A DNA stretch of 64,000 nucleotides, taken from Archaeoglobales archaeon (GTDB taxonomy: Archaea > Halobacteriota > Archaeoglobi > Archaeoglobales > Archaeoglobaceae). Of the stretch, positions 16,768-25,342 are shown piece after piece; within the stretch, counting starts at the first letter, position 1, and each line of letters begins with the position of its first letter. The stretch lies in NCBI GenBank assembly GCA_030055525.1, contig JASFYJ010000002.1, positions 168,189 through 232,188 of the forward strand, read 5' to 3'. The notes under the pieces were generated by a model. The model had not been told where the DNA came from and did no database searches. It saw only the letters and a program-made list of their open reading frames with translations. The translations under genes were made by a program, and so were the position numbers.

Positions 16768-18426
16768 TTAGTCTGAATCTGAGGAGGAGCTCTCCTCTTC
16801 TTCTTCACCACTCTTGCTTTCAGTCTTCTCGCTACCGCCTTTTTCGCCACCCTTCGCTGCGATCACATCATCAATTCTTAGGATCATTATTGCTACTTCT
16901 GTAGCGCTACTTATTGCTTGGGTTTTCACTTTAAGTGGCTCGATTACACCTTTTGCGAACATGTCTGCTGCTTTGCCAGAGAAGACGTCTACACCATATG
17001 TGGTTTTTCCTTCTCCATGAGCTTTCCTGAGCTCCACCAGTATATCTATTGCATCAAGTCCTGCATTCTCAGCTAGAGACCTTGGAATCACTTCCAAAGC
17101 TGATGCAAAAGCTTCTGCAGCTAGCTGTTCTCTGCCACCAAGCGTTGGCGCCCATTCCCTTAGCCTCAAGCTGACTTCGATCTCTGGTGCTCCACCACCA
17201 GCAACGACTTTGCCACTTTCAATTGTACTCTTAACGACCTTTATCGCATCGGTGATGTTTCTCTCTACCTCATCAACCACATGTTCGCTTCCACCCCTCA
17301 CCAGTATCGTTACAGCCTTTGGATTCTTGCATCCTGTAACGAAAACCATCTTTTCATCGCCGACCTTTCTTTCTTCGACAAGCTCAGCTTCTCCAAGATC
17401 CTCCGGCTTTATATCTCTGAGATCTGTGAGTATCTTCGCTCCAGTAGCCTTCGCAAGCTTTTCAATATCGCTCTGCTTAACCCTCCTAACTGCAAGAATT
17501 CCGGCTTTTGCCAAGTAGTACTGTGCAAGGTCATCTATTCCCTTCTGGCAGAAAACGACGTTTGCACCAGCTTTCGCTATCTTGTCTACCATCTCTTTGA
17601 CCATCCTCTCTTCCTGCTCCACGAACAACTTTATCTGATCTGGATCTGTAATCCTTATCTCTGCATCAATTTCCGTCTCTTTAACTTCCAAGGCTGCTTT
17701 CAAAACGGCAATCTTTGCATTCTTAACCCTTTTCGGCATCCCTGGATGCACAACTTCTTTATCGATCACTATGCCATCTACGAGCATTGTATCCTGAACG
17801 CTTCCACCCTGTCTCTTTTCAAGCTTTATGTTGTCTTCATCTACGTAGTACTTTCCATCCTTCTTTTCGGCAACCTTTCTTACAGCTTCAACCACTAAGC
17901 TTGCTAGCTTGCTAACCGCAAGTTCGGAATGCTTGCCTGTGATAGCAGTTGCAGCTACCTTCTTGAGCATCTCAACATCATTTGCATCAACCGTAATAGC
18001 GATATTGTTGAGTATCTCTATCGCTTTAGCTGCAGCTAATCTGTAACCTCTTGTAATAGCTGTTGGATGAATATCCTGATCAAGCAACTCCTCAGCCTTC
18101 TTCAGCAACTCCCCAGCTATAACAACAGCTGTAGTTGTACCGTCTCCAACCTCGTTGTCTTGCGTTTTTGCAACCTCTATCACCATCTTAGCAGCTGGAT
18201 GTTCAACGTCCATCTCCTTCAGGATTGTAACTCCATCGTTCGTGATAACAACATCTCCAAGGCTATCTACAAGCATCTTGTCCATCCCTTTAGGCCCAAG
18301 GGTGCTCCTTACAGCTTCAGCAATAACCCTTGCAGCCATTATGTTCATCCTCTGCGCATCTCTACCAACTGTCCTCTGCGTACCTTCCTTCAGTATCAAC
18401 ACAGGTGTACCCTGCAGCGTAGCCAT
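16768..18426 (-). CDS. Thermosome (group II chaperonin) subunit
   Basis: 552 aa. Group II chaperonin motifs: [39 protein letters not shown], the GGGAPE segment, and the apical-domain helical protrusion. It refolds proteins inside a double-ring ATP-driven cage. The C-terminal tail is acidic and serine-rich ([12 protein letters not shown]) and lacks the GGM repeats common in other chaperonins. GGAGGTGGT lies directly upstream of the ATG. Archaeoglobales usually encode a second subunit, which is not in this window. Confidence 0.98.
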   Translation of the reverse strand: MATLQGTPVLILKEGTQRTVGRDAQRMNIMAARVIAEAVRSTLGPKGMDKMLVDSLGDVVITNDGVTILKEMDVEHPAAKMVIEVAKTQDNEVGDGTTTAVVIAGELLKKAEELLDQDIHPTAITRGYRLAAAKAIEILNNIAITVDANDVEMLKKVAATAITGKHSELAVSKLASLVVEAVRKVAEKKDGKYYVDEDNIKLEKRQGGSVQDTMLVDGIVIDKEVVHPGMPKRVKNAKIAVLKAALEVKETEIDAEIRITDPDQIKLFVEQEERMVKEMVDKIAKAGANVVFCQKGIDDLAQYYLAKAGILAVRRVKQSDIEKLAKATGAKILTDLRDIKPEDLGEAELVEERKVGDEKMVFVTGCKNPKAVTILVRGGSEHVVDEVERNITDAIKVVKSTIESGKVVAGGGAPEIEVSLRLREWAPTLGGREQLAAEAFASALEVIPRSLAENAGLDAIDILVELRKAHGEGKTTYGVDVFSGKAADMFAKGVIEPLKVKTQAISSATEVAIMILRIDDVIAAKGGEKGGSEKTESKSGEEEEESSSSDSD

Positions 18427-18429
18427 TCA

Positions 18430-18483
18430 ACCACCTCCTGCAGATTTGAGTGGATAGGTACTTCTATATAAGGGTTTCGTGAC
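18430..18483 (-). promoter_or_regulatory. Thermosome promoter and ribosome site
   Basis: Reading the minus strand, a BRE-like CGAAACC is followed by CTTATATAG (TATA box, about 18464-18474). After a 25-base gap comes the leader with the strong Shine-Dalgarno GGAGGTGGT immediately before the thermosome ATG. The layout fits a highly expressed, heat-inducible archaeal gene. I saw no clear inverted-repeat heat-shock operator. Confidence 0.7.
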
Positions 18484-18501
18484 AAAGTGTAGCAGTAAAA
18501 G

Positions 18502-18852
18502 TTAGGTTTTACCTGTAACGTTTTTTATAGCTTCAATAACTTCTCTCCTTGTGAAAGGTTTCTTTAATATAAAATCTGCTCCAGCTTCAAGGATCTGATC
18601 GCCTTTTGCCGTAGCATAAGCTGTAATCGCTATGATCTTTACATTTGGGTCTATTTTCTTTATCTCTGCTGTGGCCTTTATCCCATCCATAAGCGGCATC
18701 ATGATATCCATGAGTACAACTTCTGGTCTCTCTTCACAGAAAATTTTTATAGCTTCTCTTCCATTAGATGCCTCAACAATAACGTAGTTTTTAAGCATGA
18801 TCTTAAGGATCTCGCGCATTGCTATTTCATCGTCCACAATGAGTATCTTCAT
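18502..18852 (-). CDS. Stand-alone response regulator receiver
   Basis: 116 aa, receiver domain only: VDDE near the N-terminus, Asp in VVLMDIMMP, AITAYAT, and LKKPFT. It is a close relative of the receiver at 11197 (shared ITAYAT..G..IL.AGA....KPFTR block), so the two are likely paralogues from a local duplication. No kinase is adjacent; it may be served by the PAS kinase at 12525 or by others elsewhere. The gene ends about 75 bases upstream of the thermosome start, on the same strand. Confidence 0.92.
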   Translation of the reverse strand: MKILIVDDEIAMREILKIMLKNYVIVEASNGREAIKIFCEERPEVVLMDIMMPLMDGIKATAEIKKIDPNVKIIAITAYATAKGDQILEAGADFILKKPFTRREVIEAIKNVTGKT

Positions 18853-18944
18853 GTTAGCAGTTAGATGTTTAGATTTGAAATATTTTGTTAAACAGTATTT
18901 CTCACTAAAATTTATATTGATAATAAAAGATTGAGTTTGTATCG

Positions 18945-19547
18945 CTAACTCCTCAAATTCTTTGTAGCTTCCGCAAGTTCTTTTATCCTTTTGGCAAGTG
19001 GAGCTACGGAATTTTTTGCTATTTCATCTTTTTTTACGCTTCTCCATCCAGTATCTCCTTGAATAACGCCTACAACGAAAGCACCTTGACTTATAGGATT
19101 ATCCGTAATTCCAGCGATTATCCAGCCCTGACTTATGGCGTAAACTATTAGACTCATGATCGCAAATTCAGCTCCGCCGTGTCTTAAGCCTGAAGTTACA
19201 ATGGGTGCGAAGATTTTATTCTTCAGCTTCATGTCGCTCATCTTTGCCATCCTGCTTCTGTCCATCAGATTTTTAACTAATCCAGAGACGTTTCCGAAGT
19301 AAGTTGGAGTACCAATCACTATCACATCTGCCTCCTCCATCCTCCTCAAAACGACAAATATGTCATCTTTCTGGCTGCATTCACCTTTAAGGCATGCATC
19401 GCAACCTTTGCAGGTAGAGATGTTGTAGTTGTAAAGATCCAAAATTTCAGAATTGATTTCCAATTTTTTTAGCTCTTCAGCTAATATTTCAAGCAGAAAC
19501 CTCGTGTTTCTATTCTTTGGGCTTCCGTTTATCAGGAGGGCTTTCAT
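18945..19547 (-). CDS. Iron-sulfur flavoprotein (Isf family, NADPH-dependent FMN reductase fold)
   Basis: 200 aa flavodoxin-like protein. The N-terminus has INGSPKNRNTRFLLE for FMN phosphate binding. The compact CKGCDACLKGEC motif (CX2CX2CX4C) is the signature of Isf proteins from methanogens and Archaeoglobus and binds a [4Fe-4S] cluster. GTPTYFGNVSGLVKNLMDR is the second flavin loop. Isf proteins pass single electrons from ferredoxin and can reduce O2 or peroxide. It is in the same direction as top6B, with a 21-base gap. Confidence 0.88.
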   Translation of the reverse strand: MKALLINGSPKNRNTRFLLEILAEELKKLEINSEILDLYNYNISTCKGCDACLKGECSQKDDIFVVLRRMEEADVIVIGTPTYFGNVSGLVKNLMDRSRMAKMSDMKLKNKIFAPIVTSGLRHGGAEFAIMSLIVYAISQGWIIAGITDNPISQGAFVVGVIQGDTGWRSVKKDEIAKNSVAPLAKRIKELAEATKNLRS

Positions 19548-19568
19548 GATTGACTAAGATCTTTCTGA

Positions 19569-21374
19569 TTATTTAAGCGTTGCCAAAACCTCCGCCCCTT
19601 TCACAGTTTCACATTCGTTGCACCTTACGATAGGTCGGGGGTTCACGATACTACCCTTCAATCTATAACTTATCTCTGAAACATCTTCTGGCTTCAAAAC
19701 GACTTTCCAGGACAAAGTTTTGTAGTTTGAGTCTTCTATTTCAGCTTCGGCTTCAACAGTACCGTTGCAGAGCTCGTATATCTCCATTTCTACTCTAGAT
19801 TTTGAGAAGTTGTGAATGAAGAGTTTAACGTCTTTGTACCCGTCCATCTCTTTGATTACTCTTTCTACATAAACGTATCCCATAATTCTCGCAAGTATTT
19901 TTTCGTAGTTCGGTACTTCCTTGTCTAATATCTCAGCAGCTTTTTTCGCAATTAGAGGAATTATTTTTGTTATCTCCTCCTCCTTCTTTTTTTTCATTTT
20001 CTGCTTTTCTTTTCTATCAAGGTACTCCTTGAGCCTCCTACCTACCTCTTGAATAGCAAGTTTTGCCTCTTCCATTATTTCAACAATTTCTGCAATTGCC
20101 TCCTTCGATTCACTCGTGTATGGAACGTTGGTTGAAGCAAGATGTATAAGCACAACCATCGGTGCGGAAGGTAACTCGCCTATGTTCTGGTTAATTCCGT
20201 AATTTTTCCAGTTGATCATCTCTACAACCTTTGTAAGCGCACAACCACTTTGCTGATAAAGCAGTGGTATCTTGTTTGCATACCTTAAAATTATCGCTTT
20301 ATCAGCATCGATCTCTCCTCCATAAGCCAAGCCAACCTCAATTAAAAAAGGATGCCCCGAATAGACTTTTGGTTTTCTTGTCACAGCCGCTACAAACTCG
20401 GGTTTGAACCTTAAAAGCAGACTTTTTTCAAGGTTCTTGTCTCCAATCGGTAGAAGGCAGTCCGTTGGTGGAGGTAGCAGATCTACTTGCTTAAAAGCTT
20501 TGATCAAAGCTTCAGCTTGCTCTCTCTTAAGCTCTTTTGGATCTTCTTCTCCAGTGAGATTAGCAGCGCTGAGGATGCTTTCGGCAATCTTGTCTCCTAC
20601 TCTTACAAACTCTTCTTTCAAAAAAGATCTTAGATTTTTTTCTTTTGTATCTCTAAGCATTTGAATCAGCTTGCCTAACTCGATTCCATGTGGATGAGGT
20701 TTGATGGCCCTTGGTAGTTTTGGAACCTCTTCAATTAGTCTTTCAAACTCGTGTACAGTTCCATCAGGTTCTACAAAGGTTATTCTTGCGTATGGGTTTA
20801 CAATTGCCGTCTCTTTTAGATATTCGTATACACTTTGCTTTCTTTCCTTAACGTAATTTCCAGCAATTTCCAGCTCTATTCTTGTTCCGTGAGACATAAA
20901 CCATTCTTCTTCTTTTTCCTCTACTATTTCAGGCTCGTTCTTCTTTGTGTTTATGTATAGTGTAACGCTGTAAGCCTTACTACCTTTTACTCTGGAAATT
21001 ATCTTAGCTGGCTTTCCAGTAGTCAGTTGAGCGTAAAGAATCGCTCCAGAAATCCCTATCCCTTGTTGTCCTCTACTTTGTTTTATTTCGTGAAACCTTG
21101 AACCGTACAGGAGTTTTCCAAATACCTTCGGTAAAAACTCCCTTTCTATTCCAGGCCCATTATCTTCAACTATAATTTTATAATTTTCTCCAATTTTAGA
21201 AATTCTGACGTATATATCTGGCAGTATCCCCTCGTCCTCACAAGCGTCAAGTGAATTATCAACTGCCTCTTTTACGACGGTAACCAGAGCTTTTGATGGG
21301 TTTGTGTATCCTAATACATGCTTGTTCTTTTCAAAAAATTCGGCAACGCTGATCTCTCTACTTCTGGAACTCAT
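19569..21374 (-). CDS. top6B: DNA topoisomerase VI subunit B
   Basis: 601 aa. GHKL ATPase motifs: KEAVDNSLDACEDEG (N box), VEDNGPGIE (G1), and SRGQQGIGISGA (G2). A transducer domain follows, then a C-terminal Ig-like region with a CNEC pair. It powers type IIB double-strand passage together with Top6A. Top6A is not next to it here; in many other archaea the two genes are adjacent. Its ATG overlaps the upstream RAM-domain gene by ATGA, so translation is coupled to that small regulator-like protein. Confidence 0.97.
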   Translation of the reverse strand: MSSRSREISVAEFFEKNKHVLGYTNPSKALVTVVKEAVDNSLDACEDEGILPDIYVRISKIGENYKIIVEDNGPGIEREFLPKVFGKLLYGSRFHEIKQSRGQQGIGISGAILYAQLTTGKPAKIISRVKGSKAYSVTLYINTKKNEPEIVEEKEEEWFMSHGTRIELEIAGNYVKERKQSVYEYLKETAIVNPYARITFVEPDGTVHEFERLIEEVPKLPRAIKPHPHGIELGKLIQMLRDTKEKNLRSFLKEEFVRVGDKIAESILSAANLTGEEDPKELKREQAEALIKAFKQVDLLPPPTDCLLPIGDKNLEKSLLLRFKPEFVAAVTRKPKVYSGHPFLIEVGLAYGGEIDADKAIILRYANKIPLLYQQSGCALTKVVEMINWKNYGINQNIGELPSAPMVVLIHLASTNVPYTSESKEAIAEIVEIMEEAKLAIQEVGRRLKEYLDRKEKQKMKKKKEEEITKIIPLIAKKAAEILDKEVPNYEKILARIMGYVYVERVIKEMDGYKDVKLFIHNFSKSRVEMEIYELCNGTVEAEAEIEDSNYKTLSWKVVLKPEDVSEISYRLKGSIVNPRPIVRCNECETVKGAEVLATLK

Positions 21375-21601
21375 ATTTCTGCTCCGACTACTGTGTGAGT
21401 CTTATATACTCCCTCTATAGCCCTCAACTCGTCGACGGTTTTATTCAACTCCGAAAGAGTTGGTGCGTCAATGATTACTACGAAATCGAACTCGCCAAAG
21501 ACGTGGTACACTTCCCTTATATATTTCTTGTTTTTTGATTCGATATAAAAGTTTCTCTCTTTTCCAGGAACCACACTAACCATCGTTACACCAATTACCA
21601 T
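21371..21601 (-). CDS. Stand-alone Lrp/AsnC ligand-binding (RAM) domain protein
   Basis: About 76 aa from the ATG at 21601. The track's TTG start would add 19 residues with no family support. The sequence MVSVVPGKE...VYHVFGEFDFVVIIDAPTLSEL...IEGVYKTHTVVG is the beta-alpha-beta RAM fold that binds amino acids in Lrp/AsnC regulators, here without a DNA-binding domain. It is coupled by ATGA to top6B. It may sense an effector and bind a full-length Lrp partner. Why it sits with a topoisomerase gene is unclear. Confidence 0.75.
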   Translation of the reverse strand: MVIGVTMVSVVPGKERNFYIESKNKKYIREVYHVFGEFDFVVIIDAPTLSELNKTVDELRAIEGVYKTHTVVGAEI

Positions 21602-21778
21602 AAAAGAAGTGATTAGAGTTAATTTTAACTCTTTCGCTGTTGAAGTCTCGAATTTCAAAGACGTTTAGACAATCTTATAGCTGTATAAATATAATTATAT
21701 AAATATTTTTTACTACATTGCTTGGAGTTTCGACGTTCAACCGATGAAATTTAAAAAGCGAGGCGCAGGATTAGTACA

Positions 21779-23260
21779 ATGCACTGGGCAGATGTGATAG
21801 CAGCTGAGTTACTTTCAAAGTCAAAAAAACACAGGATAGCCACAGGAATCTCTCCTTCAGGACACATCCATTTGGGGAACTTAAGAGAGATGGTTACAGC
21901 TGATGCTGTAAGAAGGGCTTTGATCGATGCTGGTGGGGAGGCAGAGATAATATACATCGCCGATGATTTCGATCCTTTAAGGAGGAGATATCCATTTTTA
22001 CCGGCAGAGTATGAAAACTATGTAGGAATGCCACTCTGCAAAATTCCAGATCCAGAAGGCTGTCATGAGTCTTATTCGGAGCACTTTCTACAACCATTTC
22101 TTGAATCTCTGGACATCCTCGGAATACCTGTGATCTTAAAGAGAGCTCATGAGATGTACGAAGCTGGAGATTACAGCGATGCCATAAGGTTATCTCTAAT
22201 GAAGAGAGACAAGATAGCAGAAATAATAGCAGAGGTAACTGGAAGAGAGGAGATAGATGACTGGTATCCGTTCATGCCACTTTGCAAAAGCTGCGGAAGA
22301 ATAAATACAACCAAAGTCGTATCCTTCGATGAGAAAAGGATCTACTACAAATGCAAATGTGGAGACGAGGGTTATGTGAGCTACGAGGGTGGAGGGAAAC
22401 TAACCTGGCGATTAGACTGGGTATCGAGATGGAAAATTTTACAGATAACCTGCGAACCATTCGGCAAAGATCATGCCGCTGCTGGGGGGAGCTATGATAC
22501 AGGTGTTAGACTGGCAAGAGAGATCTTCAACTACGAACCGCCTTATCCAATACCATACGAATGGGTACAGCTGAAGGGTTTGGGGCCCATGAAGAGTTCG
22601 AAGGGGATAGTTATTCCAGTAAGACAGATAATAGATATCATTCCTCCAGAAGTTGTTCGATATCTTTTCATGCGTGTAAAGCCTGAGAGACATATAGACT
22701 TCGATCCATCTGCGACTTTGGAGCTTTTTGAAGAGTTTGAAGAGAAGTTCGCTGAAAAGGATAGAAGTGTTCAGCTCAGTCTAGTGAAAGAAGAGGATTA
22801 CAGTATTCCGTTCAAGCACATTATTATCGTCGGACAGATTGCAAACTGGGAGATGGAGAAGTGTATTGAAATCTTAAAGAGAACTGGACAAAAAATTGAT
22901 GAAAAAACCAAAAAAGAGTTGGAAAGAAAGCTAAATTACGCAAAAATGTGGGTAGAAAACTATGCACCAGATAGAATAAAATTCAAAATTGTTGAAAAGA
23001 TCGAAGTTGAATTCAGCGAGTCCGAAAGATGCTTCATATGTGAATTTGCTAAAACCATAAATGAAAGTATGAGTGCAGATGAAATTCACACAAGCGTGTA
23101 TGAAGTAGCAAAAAAGGTTGGGATTGATGCTTCGAGAGCTTTTCAAGCAATATATAAACTTACACTCAACAAAAACTATGGACCGAGAGCTGGATACTTC
23201 ATAAAATCTCTAGGCGTCGATTGGTTTAAGAAGAGGGCAGAAAAGATATGCCAAGGATAG
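21779..23260 (+). CDS. lysS: Lysyl-tRNA synthetase, class I
   Basis: 493 aa, class I (archaeal-type) LysRS. It has GHIHLGN as the HIGH motif, PMKSSKG as the KMSKS motif, and a CKSCGRIN...YKCKCGDEG zinc-binding segment in the middle. It charges tRNA-Lys. The gene starts without a strong Shine-Dalgarno; an AT-rich region with TATA-like TATAAA elements lies between it and the divergent RAM gene. It overlaps the next gene by 13 bases and heads a four-gene coupled unit. Confidence 0.97.
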   Translation: MHWADVIAAELLSKSKKHRIATGISPSGHIHLGNLREMVTADAVRRALIDAGGEAEIIYIADDFDPLRRRYPFLPAEYENYVGMPLCKIPDPEGCHESYSEHFLQPFLESLDILGIPVILKRAHEMYEAGDYSDAIRLSLMKRDKIAEIIAEVTGREEIDDWYPFMPLCKSCGRINTTKVVSFDEKRIYYKCKCGDEGYVSYEGGGKLTWRLDWVSRWKILQITCEPFGKDHAAAGGSYDTGVRLAREIFNYEPPYPIPYEWVQLKGLGPMKSSKGIVIPVRQIIDIIPPEVVRYLFMRVKPERHIDFDPSATLELFEEFEEKFAEKDRSVQLSLVKEEDYSIPFKHIIIVGQIANWEMEKCIEILKRTGQKIDEKTKKELERKLNYAKMWVENYAPDRIKFKIVEKIEVEFSESERCFICEFAKTINESMSADEIHTSVYEVAKKVGIDASRAFQAIYKLTLNKNYGPRAGYFIKSLGVDWFKKRAEKICQG

Positions 23261-24234
23261 AAGCTGGAAGTTATTACACTTATCTACCAGAAGGTTGCAG
23301 GTTGTGCAGAAGGGGGGCAAAGTTGGTTCTTTTTATCACCGGAGAATGTAGAAATTCCTGTTTCTACTGTCCAATCTCGTTAGAGAAGAAAAATAAAGAT
23401 GTTGTGTATGCAAATGAGAGGCCCTTAAAGTCTTACAAAGATTTTATCTCCGAAATTGAGGCTATGGATGCTGAAGGAGTTGCAATAACTGGTGGAGAGC
23501 CTATTTTAAAGCTTGAAAGAGTTTTGGATTTTTTAAAAATTGCAAAAGAGTTCAGTTTACATGTACACCTCTACACAAGCCAAGCTTTGGATGAAGAGAA
23601 GCTGGAAGCTTTGAAGTACATAGATGAAATTAGGTTTCATCCACCAATGTTAAAAAATGCTGAGAAATATGCTGGATCGATAAAAACAGCAAAAGAACTC
23701 GGTATGGATGCAGGCTTCGAAATTCCCGCTATAAGTTTTGAACCTAAAATCGTTGAAATCGTAAACGAAAACGATGCTTTCCTGAACCTGAATCAGTTGG
23801 AGGTAAGTGAAACAAACTACAATGCTATACGGAGTATGGGCTTCGAAATTCTTGACTACTATGTAATTCCTGATGAGAAAATTTTAAGGGGGTACGAGAG
23901 GGCAAAAAAGTTCCACTACTGCAGTGCTAAATTTAAGGATGTGGCGCAGTTCAGAAGAAGATTAATTAGAATGGCTATGAACCTCCCCGACTTTTATATG
24001 GTGACGAGAGATGGTACGGTGATTTGTTGTAGAATCGAGGGCAATCTTGATAAAGCAGAAAAACTGCTGAAAGAAGCTGGTTTTGAATACAGACGGTTTG
24101 ATAAGTTTATTGAAACCTCTGCAGAAATTGTTGAAAAGATTGGAGAACGCTTAAAAGCTGAAAAGCTTAACTTGAAGTTAGTAGAAAGGTATCCCACTTA
24201 TAACGGGATCGTTATCGAATCCGAGGATTTATGA
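23248..24234 (+). CDS. Radical SAM protein of unknown substrate
   Basis: 328 aa. CRNSCFYCPI provides the radical SAM CxxxCxxC cluster, followed by ITGGEPIL (SAM binding) and LHVHLYTSQ. An N-terminal CRLC pair precedes the core, and single Cys residues in HYCSAK and ICCRIE near the C-terminus could take part in a second site. It resembles pyruvate formate-lyase-activase-like archaeal proteins. It is translationally coupled (13-base overlap with lysS, 4-base overlap with the DUF2551 gene), but no pathway is evident. It might modify a tRNA or a protein; I cannot decide. Confidence 0.8.
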   Translation: MPRIEAGSYYTYLPEGCRLCRRGAKLVLFITGECRNSCFYCPISLEKKNKDVVYANERPLKSYKDFISEIEAMDAEGVAITGGEPILKLERVLDFLKIAKEFSLHVHLYTSQALDEEKLEALKYIDEIRFHPPMLKNAEKYAGSIKTAKELGMDAGFEIPAISFEPKIVEIVNENDAFLNLNQLEVSETNYNAIRSMGFEILDYYVIPDEKILRGYERAKKFHYCSAKFKDVAQFRRRLIRMAMNLPDFYMVTRDGTVICCRIEGNLDKAEKLLKEAGFEYRRFDKFIETSAEIVEKIGERLKAEKLNLKLVERYPTYNGIVIESEDL

Positions 24235-24533
24235 TGGAAACGACGTTTGAGATAGAGCGGAGGATAAAGAAGTATCTAGATAGAGACAAAACAGGGATAC
24301 GTAGAGAACTACTTAAGATCCTCTTAGAAGACAAGAAGTTTACAACGGACGAAATATTAGCGAAGCTAAGCGAAAAGGGTTTTGTTATAAACTTGAGAGG
24401 AGTTTCCGCAATGGTCGGACTTATAAGTGCCCGTTTTGGAATCCTAAAAACAGAGCTTGGGGAGAAAAACAGATACTATTTAAAGAGGGAATACAAGGAA
24501 GTACTCAGAAATATACTGGAGGGTCAAAAGTGA
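24231..24533 (+). CDS. DUF2551-like archaeal winged-helix protein
   Basis: 100 aa. The pattern RIKKYLDRDKTGIRRELLKILL...TTDEILAKLSEKGFVINLRGVSAMVGLISARFGIL...NRYYLKREY matches, from memory, the archaeal DUF2551 family and looks like a winged helix. It could bind DNA or RNA. Its ATG overlaps the radical SAM stop (ATGA), and its stop overlaps the GTG start of uppS, so it is in the middle of a coupled operon. Confidence 0.75.
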   Translation: MMETTFEIERRIKKYLDRDKTGIRRELLKILLEDKKFTTDEILAKLSEKGFVINLRGVSAMVGLISARFGILKTELGEKNRYYLKREYKEVLRNILEGQK

Positions 24534-25285
24534 TCCAATTACTCAGAAAAGTTTACGAAATCAAACTTTTAAGGCAGGTAAAGTCAGGTAAAATACCCAC
24601 CCATGTTGCAATAATAATGGATGGAAACAGGAGGTATGCAAAATCTAAGGGTCTTGATCCGCTGGTGGGACACTTTTTTGGATCAAAAAAGGCAGAAGAG
24701 GTTCTTGAATGGTGCTGGGAACTTGGAATAAAGATGCTAACTTTATACGCTTTCTCTACTGAAAACTTCAGCAGGCCAGAGGAGGAGAAGAGGAGCATAT
24801 TTTCCATCTTTGAGAGGGAACTCAACAGATTGATGAACGATAAGAGAACATATGATAGAGGAGTAAGAGTTAAGGTGATTGGAAAAATTGAGCTCTTACC
24901 AGAAAATCTGAGGAAATTGGTAGAGGAAGTTGAGAAAAGGACCAAGAAAAACTCGAAACATTTTCTAAACATCGCAATGGCTTACGGCGGAAGGCAGGAG
25001 ATAATAGATGCGGCAAAGAAGATTTTAAAGGGTGTTAAAGAGGGGAAAATTAAACTCGAAGATATAGATGAGAAGCTAGTGGAAAAACATCTTTACAGCG
25101 ATGGAGAGTACGTTAAGGTTGATCTGCTCATAAGAACCGGTGGAGAGCAAAGACTTTCAAACTTTTTACCTTGGCAAAGTGTAAAAAGTACGGCTTTCTT
25201 TTGTGATGTTTATTGGCCAGATTTCAGAAAAATAGATTTGCTGAGGGCTATTAGAGCCTGGCAGATGAGAGTTTTGGGATGCTGA
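24530..25285 (+). CDS. uppS: cis-Prenyltransferase (undecaprenyl/dolichyl diphosphate synthase family)
   Basis: 251 aa. Signature HVAIIMDGNRRYAKSKG, TLYAFSTENFSRP, and LIRTGGEQRLSNFLPWQS with the ending CDVYWPDF. It adds isoprene units in cis to make the long polyprenyl phosphate lipid carrier for glycosylation. It starts with GTG overlapping the TGA of the previous gene (GTGA). Archaeal products are usually C55-C60 dolichol-type carriers. Confidence 0.95.
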   Translation: MIQLLRKVYEIKLLRQVKSGKIPTHVAIIMDGNRRYAKSKGLDPLVGHFFGSKKAEEVLEWCWELGIKMLTLYAFSTENFSRPEEEKRSIFSIFERELNRLMNDKRTYDRGVRVKVIGKIELLPENLRKLVEEVEKRTKKNSKHFLNIAMAYGGRQEIIDAAKKILKGVKEGKIKLEDIDEKLVEKHLYSDGEYVKVDLLIRTGGEQRLSNFLPWQSVKSTAFFCDVYWPDFRKIDLLRAIRAWQMRVLGC

Positions 25286-25342
25286 TTTGCTTTGACGTAC
25301 CGCTAAATTTTATAAAACGTGTTGCAGTGCAGTGGATGTATC

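Noticed and set aside
17210-18471. Plus-strand ORFs over the thermosome gene
   Set aside because: Antisense shadows with no recognisable domain; thermosome motifs are intact on the minus strand.
18427-18500. Archaeal heat-shock regulator operator at the thermosome promoter
   Set aside because: No convincing inverted repeat next to the TATA box.
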